The notes under the pieces: model-generated
The model's input: only the letters and a program-made list of their open reading frames with translations
Told to the model about the DNA's origin: nothing
Database searches by the model: none
Shown here: piece by piece, positions 62,982 through 64,000 of the stretch
Numbering within the stretch: position 1 is the stretch's first letter
How the letters are laid out: every line of letters starts with the position of its first letter
Position numbers and translations under genes: made by a program
Source: Ceratodon purpureus
Taxonomy: Eukaryota > Streptophyta > Bryopsida > Pseudoditrichales > Ditrichaceae
NCBI GenBank assembly: GCA_014871385.1
Contig: CM026421.1
Location: 22,992,865-23,056,864, forward strand
Direction of reading: 5' to 3'
Length of the DNA: 64,000 bases

Positions 62982-64000
62982 CTAATCATTGTCGATGTTG
63001 ATATCAATAATAGTTGGGTCGTTCTTGTCTTCCTTTGAAACGCCTCCCTTCGAAAAATCTTGCCGCGGTTGCCAGACCACACCCCTGCACCGTTGGCACA
63101 TCACCACTTGGTTTCGACCCCCCACGTAACGAGTCCCGCAATTAGGACAAGCTCCCTGAAGTCGATCACAGCATTCAACAGAATCAGAATGCAGTCAGAA
63201 CGATGCACGTATCAAACATATGAATTCCCTACACATTCCTCCCTCAATTTCATACGAAATCAAATGTAAAATACTCCCTTTTAAGGAGTCCAGAAATGCA
63301 CCTTGATGCATGATAAACCCTCATGAGGAATGCATGAAACTAACCTCAACAACCGCAGCCTTCGATAGTGTTCCTATAAGGAGAGGACCTGCAAAGGGCA
63401 GAAACCAAAGCGAGAAGAAGAAGATCCGGAAAGCCCACCCGGAAATAATAAACCATAGCAGAAGAAGAGACTGCACAGAGAGCACCACGCGAGCTGTCAG
63501 AAGACTACTATGATTGATCAAACGATGTTGTCTTATTTAAAAACACTTTACAAAATAAGGCGTATAAACTAGACCAATATATGCACATATGCATGCTGTA
63601 AGAATCTGGGCCTGCTAGGTCTATACGCAGAAAAAAGTACAACACTTTTAAATTAAATCCGGATCAGGCCCTTGACTTACCACAACAGTCTTGCCGAATG
63701 GAGTCTCCATGAAAGTAGTAACCTGTCTTCGATACTGAAAATCACAGCCGTATCCAAGTTCAGTCATCAGTAGACAAGCTAAATTTTAAGTGACACTAAC
63801 AGAAACAGTATTTCGTCTTTTCGGCATCAATTTGTCCACTAGAACTAGAGCAAAAGATCTGTAAGGATGAACGAAATAATTCAAGACATTGTGACGCATA
63901 GAGGTGATGACCACATACGGTAGGGAGCCTAAGCCGGAAATCTGCAGATGCGTTGCGAGCCTTCTGTCGAATCCCGAACTGCCTGTCCACATTTTGAGCC
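62982..64000 (-). CDS. Membrane protein with C-terminal zinc ribbon, 3' part only (runs off the right edge)
   Basis: Minus-strand exons: (beyond 64000)-63919, 63734-63681, 63470-63345 and 63155-62982 (stop TAG). All junctions are phase 0 with GT/AG borders. The visible protein has a charged start (VDRQFGIRQKARNASADF), then YRRQVTTFMETPFGKTVV. A very hydrophobic 42-residue exon follows (SLLLLWFIISGWAFRIFFF...LPFAGPLLIG), enough for one or two membrane spans. The last exon has a zinc ribbon CPNC-x13-CQRC (GACPNCG...VVMCQRCRGVVWQP) and an acidic end (DINIDND). Protein targeting cannot be judged because the N-terminus is outside the window. I recognise the architecture but not the family; the zinc ribbon may face the cytosol or stroma. 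Confidence 0.85.

Overview
This is nuclear DNA of a land plant, most likely a moss or other bryophyte. The genes have short GT-AG introns and lie in long AT-rich intergenic DNA. One gene is an intronless phenylalanine ammonia-lyase (PAL); intronless PAL genes are, to my knowledge, typical of mosses. There is no bacterial-style operon structure. The organism is inferred from gene structure and protein character only.

Layout. I could build five protein-coding genes exon by exon with matching splice phases. (1) A PLAC8 / FW2.2-like (PCR-type) small cysteine-rich membrane protein, + strand, 2.3-3.5 kb, 4 exons, 140 aa. (2) An ACT-domain-repeat (ACR) regulatory protein, - strand, 10.5-12.5 kb, 6 coding exons, 451 aa, four ACT domains, with a likely 5'-UTR intron reaching back to about 14.0 kb. 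(3) A coiled-coil protein of unknown function, - strand, 52.7-55.2 kb, 6 exons, 405 aa. (4) A complete intronless PAL, + strand, 59.9-62.1 kb, 732 aa. (5) The 3' half of a membrane protein with a C-terminal zinc ribbon, - strand, running off the right edge. A decayed MAPKKK-type kinase gene fragment lies at 50.5-51.1 kb.

Between 14 and 50 kb I see no convincing host gene. This stretch holds transposable-element debris: a degenerate LINE (28.8-33.7 kb), a short terminal-inverted-repeat element (27.5 kb), a perfect 61-bp inverted repeat (25.6 kb), a tiny poly(A)-tailed retroposon (42.5 kb) and many simple repeats. The most striking component is a family of about 0.8-1.06 kb elements with termini TTAA-CCCCTAAAGGA...TCCTTTAGGGG-TTAA. 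Six copies are complete and a seventh is cut by the left edge. One is inserted in the LINE 3' end with TTAA duplicated, which gives an internal before/after test of transposition.

The genes are independent units rather than a pathway cluster. PAL opens the phenylpropanoid pathway, the ACR protein is a putative amino-acid sensor, and the PLAC8 protein is a membrane protein of a family tied to metal transport or organ size. Nothing in the sequence links them functionally.
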